From NCBI GenBank assembly GCA_002118135.1, contig BDIU01000536.1:1-49600 (forward strand): a stretch of 49,600 nucleotides of DNA. The letters are read 5' to 3'. Positions 1 to 11,580 of this stretch are shown here, piece by piece (the stretch's first letter is position 1; every line of letters starts with the position of its first letter). The position numbers were made by a program, and so were the translations under genes. The notes beneath the pieces were generated by a model that was not told where the DNA came from, searched no databases, and saw only the letters and a list, made by a program, of their open reading frames with translations. Source of the stretch: Trebouxia sp. TZW2008 (Eukaryota; Chlorophyta; Trebouxiophyceae; Trebouxiales; Trebouxiaceae).

Positions 1-2898
1 TTCTGGTCCAAGAAGGTGCCAAACGCTGGATTTGCATATACTGCAGGCAGACCCTTCCGCATGCACAGAACAACTGAGTACATAGTCAACAGCACCCTGT
101 GCCAATCTGTCTGAAAAGTGACTTGTTCCAGGCAGTAACACTGCTCACGCATGCACTAACACCTTCCTGGAGCATAAGCTGCAATACAAGTTCATGCGTA
201 TGTCAGTCCTATCGGAGTATGGCTACTACAGTGTTTGTACATGCAGATTCCTTGCAGTGACATTGAGTTGATGCAGGAGTTAGCAGAAGGCACATCATGA
301 CATGAGGAATGACGATGCAACCATGGTCTATTGGGCCACACCTTGGCATGCTGTGGCCTGTAGATGTTCAACAAGGGCCCATGCCTATCAAATTGCACTT
401 CATCGGCCAGATTGCCTTGTGGAGTCTGGAAGGCTGACCACATTGTGCCAAATTTGCTGGGAGGGGGTAGGGCTTGCAGCTTCTGTCTGTAGGGTCTTGC
501 CCAAAAGTTCAGCACTTCTTGACCTGAAACTGCACAAAATAACTCTGTACATACCCTCCTTGCTGAGGTCATGAGCTGTATACAAAATTCAAGTAGAGTG
601 GGAATGCTTTGTTGCAGGCACTCTGTAGATAAAATGCAGCACACATTGGGCATCAAGTATCTGGGCCCACTGCATGAACCACCAAAACAAGTAAGCCCAT
701 GAGGGTGAGGGAGGCCTTCAGATTGCAATGCACAATTGATGCAAGAGCAAGCACTGGTGTACAGAAATGCACACAGACAGTTGCCTGCATCCTTGATGAC
801 TCGATTGCATTGATGATAATACTTATTGCAACAACCAAGGATCGCGTAACGCCATATGCCATGCAAGATCACCCTGCTGCACTGGCTTCGATGGTGCACA
901 GCAGAGTGCTGAGTATGCACAAAGACTCAACAGTCAACTCTTGTGCATGGCTGCATTGTGCCACTTCGTGTATTTGCAAAGCAATTGTGCAGCTTTGCTC
1001 AAATGCTGATGGACATGCACTGTGTGCACAGAAAAGTCAGCAGCAAACTTTGATGATACAGTAAAGCTAAACCCTGACCTGATGGGGCGTCAGGTTGAAG
1101 GGTGCGCAACGTTTTCAGGACTCCAAAGATTGACCATCAACTACGTGGCATAGAAGTACAGACAGAGCAACAGATTGGCAGATGCGACACAAGTGCCTTC
1201 AGAGCTTCCCCAATGTTTTAGCAAAAGCAGGCTACCTTGCAGTGACGCCACTTCAGCTAGTATGGCATTGGCGTCTGCAATGCTTACACCAGTTACTGTG
1301 CACATGTGCATAACAGAAAGCACAACTTGCCGAGCTAGTAGGTGTGATAGTGGCTGAAAAGCCTCTTGCATACAATCTGCAAGAGAGGCCTTCAGACCGA
1401 GAAGCGAAACAGGATGACTGCATCATGTCAAAGCAAAGTGAAATGCAAGGCATCATGAGATGTACAAGCTAGCCAAAGCAGTATAGCAATACCTTACAGA
1501 CATGACATAAGTACTCACCAGGCTGCTGTAGGATCCGCTTGACTGCTGTACGTTGAAGAGCATTGAATGTTGCTGGCAGATTCTCCTGCAAAGTCTCCTT
1601 GAAGAGGTCATCACAGTCAGCATCCAAGTTGGCTCCAAACTCATCCATTTGCACGTGCCGTTTTAAAGCAGCCTTGCTGCCAGCATTGAGATGCTCAATG
1701 GAGTCAATGAATTGTGCGACCGTAACCATCGACACCTGCGGAGCAGAGTTGGCTGACTAAACAAGCATGTACAACCCGTTATAGCTGATGCAGGACAAAA
1801 ACAGTGACTTTGAAAGTTAGACTACAAGTGTGCTGCGTCAGCTGCGGAGCAGTCAGTGTTGATAAAGTGTAAGTGCATGATGACTCCTGGAGCTTGCTTG
1901 GCACATGTGTCACTTGATCACTGTTAATGCAGGTCCTCTGCATCAAAAGACCAGCTATGGTACTTCCTTGGGCCAAATCAGCCCTATGCAGGCGTAAGCA
2001 GCGAGGCGCAAACAGCAAACAAGCAGAATGCCCTTGGAAAAACCCCTGTACAGCTGAAATAGTCAACACAGCACTTAGCACAGCACATCCCTTACACACC
2101 GACAAGCTGCTTCCTACATGCGCCCAGTCCACGCTATGATGGTCAAAGTCACACCCTAGCAGACATGACGATGTCAACCCTGTTTGCCAGCACTGACTGT
2201 TAGCTGGATGCTGTATACCAGCGGTTTGTGCTGCGCAAAGTTCAAGTCTTGGCTGCAAGTGTGTATGAGTTGTAATATGTTACACAGGCAAAGTTGCAGC
2301 AGGAAGCAACAGCTGTGTAACACACCTGGACAAGCAAAAGAAGCGCCTTGCATTCCACACAGCTGTTGTCGCTGCAACTCTATTGCCAAGTCAACAGCTT
2401 GCAGCCTGGTTTGTTCAGTATAGCTTATGCGTTGCTCTGCAGTTCCAGAGACCTCGTGTAAGGTAGGACTGCTCCAAGCTGTGGTCAGCAATCAGAAACC
2501 CAGGATTCATAGTGCTACGCTCAAAAGTAATACCAAGACTCCAAAGCTGCTATCGACTGAAGCCCTGACAAAATGAGCATCGTCTCTTCCCGCTGCGCAA
2601 TAGCCTGTCAGCGGCTGCTTTCTGACTGCACTTTGCCTTCCTGCACGCAGTCTCTTCTTACAGCTTCAGCTGCCTCGAACAGTGAGCCACAGAAGCCACC
2701 GCGTGCCGTGCGGTCTTCCTGTAGTATTGTAGCTCCAAAGAACCCAAGCTGACGCAGAGAGTGAGCGCACAGGAGAGCGGTACGTACCCTGTTGACAAGT
2801 ACGCCAGGTCTTCTCTGGCGTTGAAGAAAGAGAGCGCACAGATCGTTGCACAAGCGGGGCTTCCGGAGCTGCCCGTTCTGGTTGTGCAACAAAGCCAT
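1..2898 (-). CDS. Left copy of effector-like gene (partial, runs off the window)
   Basis: Unrecognised minus-strand multi-exon gene whose 3' end lies left of the window. An ATG at 2898 opens a short segment beginning MALLHNQNG. An exon at 1735-1519 (217 nt, AG acceptor and GTGAGT donor) encodes a predicted helical domain with motifs MVTVAQFIDSIEHL, GSKAALKRHVQ and LPATFNALQ. The same exon, same length and same splice sites, recurs at 5879-5663 in the right copy. Downstream, segments bounded by good splice signals at 1353-1236 (residues LARQVVLSVMHM, SIADANAILAEV) and 523-342 (FWARPYRQKLQALPPP, NLADEVQFDRHGPLLN) look coding. I could not close the phase between them, so an exon may be missing. 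These downstream exons do not resemble the nuclease and kinase body of the right copy, which suggests a shared head joined to different bodies. No function is assigned. Confidence 0.4.
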
Positions 2899-2960
2899 GT
2901 AAACTCGCCTTCTCGTGGCTCTCTCGAGTCTTCTCGGGATGACGTAAGTGGTGGGATAGC
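1519..2960. repeat. Segmental duplication, left copy (head exon plus promoter)
   Basis: About 1.4 kb aligns collinearly with 5663-7090. The head exon is 217 nt in both copies with identical splice positions. Intron segments (around 1927-2480 and 6060-6620) and the first exon around the ATG also match, with small indels. Judged by eye, divergence is roughly 15-25 percent, so the duplication is not recent. Confidence 0.8.
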
Positions 2961-3204
2961 GATTTTAGGCGACTACCAAGACGAACGAACAGCCGTTCTT
3001 AATCGCTTTCAAGCATATCCACCGAACTCAAGCCAGCATCGGATTGTCAACGGCTGCGGGGTCTCTCAGAAATGCTGATCTTTACAAGGGTGATGTCACT
3101 GCGTTCCACTAAAGCTTTGACAGCTGGAGCTTTTCAAGCTGCTGTTGATGTTTAGTTGAGTCCATGATACAATGCGCCAAATCTGCCAACAAGCAAGACC
3201 CATC

Positions 3205-6200
3205 AAACTGCACTGCGCTGGGCGCGTGACAGCTTCTTGACTGGCTTCCCAGCAAAATCAGTAGCTATGCAAGGATACAAGGTATCTTGCAATCGCCCAG
3301 CCTTGTTCAAGTGAACAACCGATGCTCGCATGTCCAGAGCTTGTAAGCATCGCTTCTCTTGAAAGTAAGCTTTGAGACTTCCAGGACGCTGACTATCATA
3401 CAGCTTCACAGCACACCTTGTACCGGCAACATCACCCTGCATTACCAACTTTCTTCACCGTATTAGCAGTTCACAAAACCAGGCTTGCACATAACAGATC
3501 TTGATATACTTCCCCACTTAGCAGTGCAATGCACCAACAAAAGTCACCATTGTTAGGTGTAATATCTGGTCCTTGACAGAGCTCAGATTGGCTGCACTGT
3601 ACAAGTAAATGGCCTTGGCAAGTGGCATGACACACATACCATGGCAGACATCACCTACAGAGTGAGAACAAGATCTCACCAATAACGTATGGCCATATTG
3701 GCCATCACCAAGCAAGGTGTCTGTCAGCCCAAGACCCTCACAATTCAGCTCCGGTTCAGCTGCAAGGTCGCCCACAGTAGCAGCCTGATTGTCAAACACG
3801 TCTGCTCCTACAGCAAGAAGCTGAGGGTCTAGGGCATGCAAGGCCATCAAATTTGCCAACAAGCTGTCAAAAAATCTTGCAGCGTGTTGTCTGCTCTTGA
3901 CATGTCGTGTGATAGTGCAAAAGCTTGCCAGATATATGATTGATGGTTGTAAAGAGCTTGCAAGGTGTAGCGTGCTGAATGTGCTGGGACCCTAGCATGC
4001 ACATGTCGCATACATCACCTGCCGCTGTGCCAGCTACCTGTTGCTGCAAGCTGGTTGCACTTGCACCATCTCCTGTCGATTCCTGAGATAGCTGATAGCC
4101 TTTCCGGTTAATGCTTGAGGCCATGAGGCGGATTGTTGGCTGTGGCCTTGGGCGAAGACCTCTCTTGGCTGCCAAGGATGCATCCACATTTTGGACTTGA
4201 GGCAAAATATAGCCGTCAGCAGTCCGAGGAACCACCATTCGCGGCAACTTGGGCTTGATATCTTGCATCTCATCAGCTGCACGCAGGAATCTGAGCCAGC
4301 ATGAGCGTGCTGAGGGGTGTTGCCGGTCCCACCAGATGGGTTCAGAAGCCCACAGCGTCTTGTTGTGGACATGTTGGCTCCTCTTGAGAAACACTGAACA
4401 ATGGTAGCTAGAAACAAAGAGCAATGGAGCCTCATCGATGACTGCATCTCCATATGCCTGTAAGGAAGCAAGCACTTGTGAAGTGGGAGCAACTTGGCCA
4501 TGGCAAATATATTGTGCCCAAGATAAGGTGCAGATGCGCAGAATTGTACCATGCACCACCATGCCAAGCCCTTTCAAGTGTCCAGGTGGGGACTGCAATC
4601 ACTCGTGCCGACCAAGTACGCGTTGAGTCTGAGCGGGCGCAAACAAGGCATGTAGAGAGCAAAAGCCCAACATCACTGCTGGTTACAGCATCAAAGCCTG
4701 CCTGGCTTGCCTGCTGTAGCGCCATGATACAGGTCTCAATGCGCGCTGGGTCACGCAACATGTCCTCAAGTTTGTCACCACATTGCAAGTCCAGCTGCCA
4801 TGCACCCTTCACCTCTCCAACTCCAAGTACCAATGCACTGAGATGCTGAGGGTTGGATGACTGGCCGTTTTTGCGAACAACTAGGTCTGTGAAGCTGAGA
4901 GAGCGTCCGCTACCTCCCCCAACGCACTCGGCTCCAATCTCTAGGATCCTTGCTGCATCATTGATGCTCTGCAGCACTGCAACAAGTGCACCTCTCACCT
5001 CACACTCATCTGCTGGCGAGCTGATGCCAAGGCCAGGTGTGTAGGTGTGACAAACTTTATTATAATCATGCCGAGTGTCATCCAGGCTTTCCTCAAGCTG
5101 GCCAGCCTCTATGAGGAATTCGGGCCATGAACATATGTCTGTAAAGGTTCGAGCAGCGGATGGAGCTGTTTTGGAGTTGCTGCTCCTGGGACTGAGCTGC
5201 GCCTTCAGCAATGGAAGGGGGCAACTAATCACTTGCTTCAAAGTGAACAGGCCTGCATACACAGAACAATGTGGGCACCGGATGTAAAGCAATTGGTCAT
5301 GTGTTTGAGAGCATGGTGACACGTACACAAGAGACATCATGCAAGAGTGCCCAGGCATGTCCTCCAGCCACGGGGTCAGAAGCAGGCTGAGACAGACTGC
5401 TGAGTGAGCTCCAGTATGCTTCAGTACGCTACACCAAAAGTTACAGTGCACCACAGGACAGCTGCAAAGAATGTACAGACACTGAATGCAGTCATGCATT
5501 TGAGCAGGATAATAGAGAAGCAACCTCAATTGGGGTCCAACCACTGTCAGCATGGAATTAAAGCGTGATATGTACATGGTTACATCTAATGGAGCAAGTC
5601 AAATTGATTGGGCGGCAGCATGTAGTACAGCAACACCTTATGAACAGCGCATAAGTGCTCACCAGGCTGTTTTAAGGTTCGCCTGACTGCTGTGCATTCA
5701 AGAGCATTGAATGTTGCTGGCAGGTTCTCGTGCAAAGCCTCCTTGAACAGCTCATCACAATCAGCATCCAGTTTGGCTCCAAACTCATTTGCTTGCACGT
5801 GCCTTTTCAAAGCAGCCTTGCTGCCAGCAGTGAGATGCTCAATCAAATCAACAAATTGTGCTACCGTGACCATCAACACCTGCCAAGCAAAGTAGGCTGC
5901 CTCAACAAGCATGTACAATTCCTAGCTGATGCAGGACACACCCAATGAGCTACAAGTGTGATGCATTAGCTGCAGAGCAGTCGGTGTCAATGAAGGATAG
6001 GTGCATGATGAATCCTGAAGCTTGATTTGCACATGTGTCCATTGATCACCCTCCATGCAGGGTGTCTGCAACACAAGAACAGTTGTAACACTTGCTCGTG
6101 CCAAATCAGCCTTGCTGCTTGCAAGCAAAGCGCAAGCACCTAAACACAAACGTGCCAACAGGCCCGTCAAGGAAACAACGCCAGCTGAAACAGTCAACAC

Positions 6201-7067
6201 AGTACTCAGCATGGCACATGCCTTTCACACCAGCAAGCTGCTTCCTACCAGCACACAGTATGCCCTCGAATATAGGAATGATGGTCAAACCCAAATTCTA
6301 GCAGACGTGACACCTTCTACAGTGACTGCCAGCCTGGACTGGCACTGACTGCTGTATGACAGCAGCTTGTGCGGGGCTCAAGTGACCGCTGCAAATGCGT
6401 GTGAATTGTAATATGTTTGGCAGGCAAAATTCAGCAGGAAGCAACAGCTGTGCAAGGCACCTGGATTTGCAAGAGAGGCTGCTTGAATTGCACACAGCTG
6501 TCGCCGCTGCTGCTGCAGCTCTGTCCGCAAGTCGAAAGCTTGCAGTCTGTTGTTCTCAGTATGCCTTCTGCCTTGCTCTGCAGTTCCAGATCTTGTGCAA
6601 GGGTAGGAGTCTCAGAAGCCGTGGTCAGCAAGCAGAAAATGAGGATTCCTAGAGTTACGCTTACAAGTAAAACCAGGACTTCAAAGCTGCCACCGAGTTA
6701 CAGAATGAGCATTACCTTTTCTCTATATCAGAAGGTGCATCCTGACTGCACTGTGTCTTCCTGCACGCAGTCTGCTTTCCAACAGAGCCTGCCAGCTGCA
6801 GCTGCTTCCGCGGTTGAACTACAACGAAGCCACCGCGTGCCGTGCCGTCTTCCTAAAGCAGTTGAGCTCCAAGGGAGCTCAAGCGGACGCAGAGAGCTGA
6901 GCGCACCGCGCAGCGTATGTACCATGTTTCCAAGTACGCAAGGTCAAACTGTAAGCGGCAGGTACGTGCTGGACTGACGTAAAAGTCGTTCTGGCTTCCA
7001 CAGAGAGAGATGGGTCGAAGCGGGCTTCTGGAGCTACCACGTGCCCGTTCTGGTTGTACAACGGCAT
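3205..7067 (-). pseudogene. Crinkler-like gene: head, REase-like core, truncated kinase
   Basis: Minus-strand multi-exon gene. The ATG at 7067 opens MPLYNQNGH. The helical head exon is 5879-5663. An exon around 5290-4620 carries LVLGVGEVKGAWQLDL, resembling the E-x-K core of a PD-(D/E)XK nuclease. Exon 4457 to about 4030 continues with LLFVSSYHCSVFLKR. A kinase N-lobe follows: glycine loop LLGDGQYGHTLL ending at 3680 (donor GTGAGA), then an exon from 3436 with GDVAGTRCAVKLYD (VAIK-type lysine) and AGKPVKKLSRAQRSAV before a stop at 3205. The HxD and DFG catalytic lobe is absent, and the sequence beyond runs into the promoter of the left copy. Nuclease plus kinase is the architecture described for Crinkler (CRN/CR) proteins; that assignment is inference. 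It may be a pseudogene or a short-form protein. Confidence 0.5.
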
Positions 7068-7090
7068 GTAAAACTACTCTCTCTCTCTCT
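5663..7090. repeat. Segmental duplication, right copy
   Basis: Partner of 1519-2960. This copy contains the head exon (5879-5663), the long first intron and the ATG at 7067 of the minus-strand gene. It abuts the divergent promoter shared with the epimerase gene that starts at 7280. Confidence 0.8.
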
Positions 7091-7279
7091 CTCAAGTGAC
7101 CTGAGTTTCTAGGCCTCTGCAGCAAACATGCACGGTCATTGAGCAGCAAGCAGCAGCTATGCAAGGTCCTGCACCTTGCGTGTCGCAAGGGCTGTCTCTG
7201 CGCACATGTCCCTGCTAAAGGTCGAGATCACCATCAAAAGGCATATAGAACCAACTTGCAGTCAACAAGTGCGGGTACC
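7068..7279. promoter_or_regulatory. Divergent intergenic promoter region
   Basis: About 210 bp separate the ATG of the minus-strand effector-like gene (7067) from the ATG of the plus-strand epimerase (7280). The region contains a (CT)n run at roughly 7076-7093. No TATA box could be assigned with confidence. Confidence 0.4.
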
Positions 7280-10200
7280 ATGGCATGTCATACCGGGTCT
7301 CACTGCTGTATCGGCCATGAGTGGCGCCCATCACCTCGCGTGGCAACTTGGCGGCCTGCTGAAAGGAGGTCGTGTCATAAATCACTCAGATGTCATGCTA
7401 ATCAGCAGTCAGAGAAACACCTGTCCATTTTCGGACTTGGCTACACTGGGCGTGCTGTTGCCAGCAAAGTTCAAAGATCAGGTTGGTAAGCCCAAGCGCA
7501 GGTTCACATGCATATATGCGCAGCAACTAGGTCAGTGATTGAGGCATACTTTGGGTTTGTGCAGGACGGTGTCAGGCATAGAATCAAGATGTGTGCATCA
7601 CAATTCAGATGGGCTGCAGGTTGTTTGCTTGCCTGATGCAACAGCAATCACATGTCTCAATTATGCAGCTGATGGCAGCTTTCCTTGATAATTATCAGAA
7701 TAGCAGCAGCATGCCAAACTAAATTTCGACAAGGACAAGTATGCAGGCATTTGATCAACTGGAAAAGGCTGCTTACTTGCTATGCACAGTTCCTCCATCG
7801 CCTTCTGATGCTATGGTAAGGAATTTTCATTTAAAGTCATTTACTGCCCTTGTCGTTGCCCTTGCTGCCTGTTGTGCAGCATTGAAGCCTGATTGCAAGA
7901 GCTGACACCATGCCATCCAACTCCTCACTCTACATGACGCTGAAAATTGACGGTGCTGATGCAGGCCAGGCAATGGCTTGCATCCAATGCAAGGAATGTA
8001 CCAAAGCTGAAGTGGATGGGCTACCTCAGCAGCACAAGTGTGTATGGTGACTGGGGTGGCGCCTGGGTGGATGAAAGGTGCGGAGCTAGGTATCTGTGGG
8101 GACAGTCTTTGTCATAGATGTGACTTTAAGTGTATGGCAAATGCTTTCAATCTATCACCTGTCATTCCTCTTGTCATGTTGGTCCAAACTTGTCAGCTCA
8201 GTCGTCATCATGTGCTCAACCTGAACTTTTCATACATGACCTTTTAATGTTGTAACCTCATTGCCGATCACAAAGGGTCTGATACAACATTTGCCACCAC
8301 GTGCACTATGTACCAGTCTGCATTTGATATGCAATTTGTTGCAATGTGATCAAGCTCAAGCCATTGTCGCTTGTTGTGCAGCTCTCCAGTGAAACCAAAA
8401 GCTGAAAAGGCAGTATCAAGAGCTCAAGCAGAGAGGGACTGGATGCAACTGTATGAAGAACACAGTTTGCCGGTGCACATCTTCCGGCTTGGTGGTGAGT
8501 ACTTCCTTCTGCATCCACTGCATTCAATCCTTGGGTAGCACTGACTGCATGCAAATCTTTGAAAAGTAGCAACCTGCATGCCATTTCTTGGCCAACAATA
8601 AACACATACAGACCTTTGAGCAGTAGCAAGGGCATGCAAACCTTTGGGCAGCATGGACCGCATGCATTTCCTTAAGCAACATCAACTGCATGCAAACCTC
8701 TGAACAGTAGCGGCCTGCATGCAAAGTCTTTGGGCAGCATCAAACGCATGCAACCCCTCGGGCAGCATGGAATGCATACAGACCTTTGAGCAGTAGCAAC
8801 GGCATGCAAACCTTTGGGCAGCATGAACCGCATGCAATGACTCAAGCAAAATCAACTGCATGCAAATTTGTGAACAGTAGCGGACTGCATGCGACCCCTC
8901 GGGCAGCGTGGCCTGCATGCAAAGCCTTTGGGCAGCATCAAATGCATACAAACCTCAAGGCAGCACGAATTCCATGCAACCTGTTGGCCGCATCAACTGC
9001 ATGCAACCCCTTGGGCAGAATGGACTGCATGCAGACCTTTGGACAGTATCAACCTGCATGCAATCCCTGGTGCAGCGTGGACTGCCTGCAAAGCCTTTGG
9101 GCAGCACCAGCTGCATGCATTTTTTGAAGAATAGCAACCTGCATGCAATCCCTGATGCAGCATGGACTGCGTGTAAAGCCTTTGGGCAGCATCAACTGCA
9201 TGCAATCTGCTGAACAGTAGCGGCCTGCATGCAACCCCTCAGGCAGCGTGGACTGCATGCAAAGCCTTAGGGCAGCATCAAATGCATGCAAACCTTTGAA
9301 CAGTAGCAACCTGCATGCAACCCGTTGGGCATTGTGGACTGCATGCAAAGCCTTTGGGCTGCAAACTTTTGAGCAGTCACAATTGCATGTGACTCCTGTG
9401 GCAGCAAGGACTGTATGCAAACGTTTGGGCAGTATCAAGGCATGCAAAGCCAATGCACAAAATGAAAAGCATGGACCCCTTGGGCAGCACCAACTGTGTG
9501 CAACTGTTTGAGCTGCATCAAGTGTATGTACTCCCTTAGGCAGCATCAAATGCATGCAATCCCTTGGGATTCATTGTCTGCAGAAGCATAAGAGGTGCTG
9601 GTTGCTGCATGGTCCTGCTGCTCGACTTACTATTGCAATCACATGCATGCTACAAGCAACTGCCACGATTTGCAAGAAGGCATACCAGCTGCATGCATTC
9701 TGGCTTTGCCTGAATGCCCAAAATATTACATACATTGTGTTGCTCAAGCCAGTTGTCACAACTGGACTCACATAGGATGCCACAGCATATCATGATATAA
9801 ACAGAAAACACAATAGAGTCCTATTTTGATCTGGCTGGGACAGAGCATGGCTTGTACACTTTCTATCACTCAAAAATACATGGAAGTAATAGTGCCATCA
9901 CACTTGAATGTGCTCTCGAGATGAGTTCCTCATGTCATCCTTGCTGCAAAGACTCTTGTCAATTCTTTTGGAACGACTGGATCCTGAAAACATTAGCGGC
10001 ATCTGTGCAACCATGTTAATTTTTGACAGATTATACCCTGCAGCATCTGCAAGTCTCAGCAATGCCCTGTGGAATATATGCACAGAGGGTGATGCTACAA
10101 GTGTATGCATTTTCTTGTGTCAATGCCAGAATCAAGCTGTGTTTCACTGTTGAGGCATACGCTGTCTCTGTTGAGAAGTCACCTCAACTTTTCAACACAA

Positions 10201-11580
10201 TGTGTGTTCTTGATGCCATGGCTCAGGAACTCACATTGTTGTTAAAATATTGAGGCGACTTCCCCACTGTGGCAAAGTATGACTAAGCAGTAAGCATGGC
10301 CTGTTTGCAAGATTGGCACAAGAGAACACAGCATGTTTGCATTCCGTGGTATCTGAAGGGAATGCTGAGGTGTGGTTAAAACAAGATGGCAAAATTGCAT
10401 CAACGTCAGAAAACAAAACGATCTGTACACAAGCTGTCATGGCGTGAAACACCCAGAGGCTTTCATCTGTAAGGCACAAACTGCACTTGCGAGAATATCC
10501 GTGTTTGTTGAAATGCAGCGTGAGTGCTTGCTTTAGTGTGTACAGATTGTGCAGCTGGGCAGAATGTGCATATCTGTTGCATGCAAGCGCTTGCATTGCA
10601 ACAAACATTTGCTGCTTGCAGGCATCTATGGTCCTGGCAGGAGTGCTCTTGATACTGTGCAACAGCAGGTATTTGATGCTGTTGTAACACGCCTGCAGTA
10701 TTGTCTTGCAGATAATGCCCAGTGACTCGACGAAGTGTGCTCAGGCATTAGGCCCCAGCAAATCCAGGCTGGACTGCAGATGCAACCCATGGCGCTTGCA
10801 GTCAGGCACTTGCCTGTGCAGCGTTGCTTTTGCAAGCAGAACATGAGCATGTCATAAAAAGGCATGCTGTCACAGTGTGCTTTGTGGCAGCTGCAAGCCG
10901 TGCACTGATCATCAGCCTGCGCAGGCTGAACACCATCATCATCATCATCATCATGTACATGCTTGCTAGCTATGTTTTGGAGCGTGCCAGTTGCTTATGA
11001 AAGCACTGAACTGCCTCTACATCATGCTGCGCAGGCTGATGCCTCAGCGAGTCAGCAGCGCAGGGCTTCTCAGCAGTACACAGCAAGATGCCATGTGCAA
11101 GATATCTGCAATGTGCTAGTTGCCAGTGTGGATCACCCCTGTCCAGGGTCCATATACAACGTTGTTGATGACAATCCGGCTGGCAGGGCTGAAGTGATGG
11201 CTTTTGCTTCTAAGCTTCTTCAGGTGGGCTCTGGTGCAAAGATCATCAGGGCCCGTCATGCTCAACAGAACACAGCTGGAGTCAACAGCAGTACAGCTTC
11301 TGATGCGAGCACAATCAGCGGTGATCTTGATCAACATGACACTGCTGGGGCTAACAGTGGTACAGCTTCTGCGTCAGATGGCAGCAGCACAGAGTCAGCA
11401 TTGCACAACAGCAGCAAGACTGCTGCTGCTGCGTCCCCTGATGTCAAACCTCGCAAACAAGCTGAAAAGCGCGTCAGGAATGACAAGATCAAATCAGCAC
11501 TGAATGTGACCCTGGAGTTCCCTACATACGTGGAAGGGCTGTCTGCAATACACAGGGGAGATTTGAGGCCGTTCAGTTGA
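7280..11580 (+). CDS. NAD-dependent epimerase/Rossmann protein, YeeZ-like
   Basis: Seven exons close in frame: 7280-7485, 7565-7619, 7747-7815, 7965-8077, 8382-8494, 10622-10668, 11056-11580; 375 residues, stop TGA. The start has good context (ACCATGGC) and gives about 45 basic, Ser-rich residues that could be a plastid transit peptide (inference). Motifs: GxGxxG in SIFGLGYTGRAVA (NAD binding); YLLCTVPPSPSDAM; LSSTSVYGDWGGAWVDE; IFRLGGIYGPGRSALDTV; RCHVQDICNVLVAS; YNVVDDNPAGRAEV; and the C-terminal VRNDKIKSAL...LEFPTYVEGL typical of the YeeZ-type extended SDR family. Substrate unknown. A Ser/Thr/Ala-rich insert of about 70 residues (11226-11460) interrupts the C-terminal part and contains an internal duplication. 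The donor of exon 2 (gttgtt) is weak. The 8495-10621 intron holds a large minisatellite. Confidence 0.85.
8520..9565. repeat. Intronic minisatellite, 28-29 bp unit
   Basis: About 36 tandem, diverged units of 28-29 bp, each starting with TGCATGCA. Three variant classes alternate: one with CCCTTGGGCAGCGTGGAC, one with AGCCTTTGGGCAGCATCAA, one with ACCTTTGAACAGTAGCAACC. The array lies wholly inside the 2.1 kb intron of the epimerase gene. It creates long spurious open frames on both strands. Confidence 0.95.
10932..10955. repeat. (CAT)n microsatellite
   Basis: A run of about eight CAT triplets inside the last intron (10669-11055) of the epimerase gene. Confidence 0.9.

Noticed and set aside
2608..2898. 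A 96-codon protein on the minus strand as a stand-alone gene
   Set aside because: Its start is shared with the duplicated right copy, where the frame diverges after about 20 codons. More likely a first exon followed by intron.
8524..9555. Long open frames on both strands (for example a 168-codon Cys/His-rich frame) across 8.5-9.6 kb
   Set aside because: They are generated by the 28-29 bp minisatellite inside an intron and have no homology-like motif.
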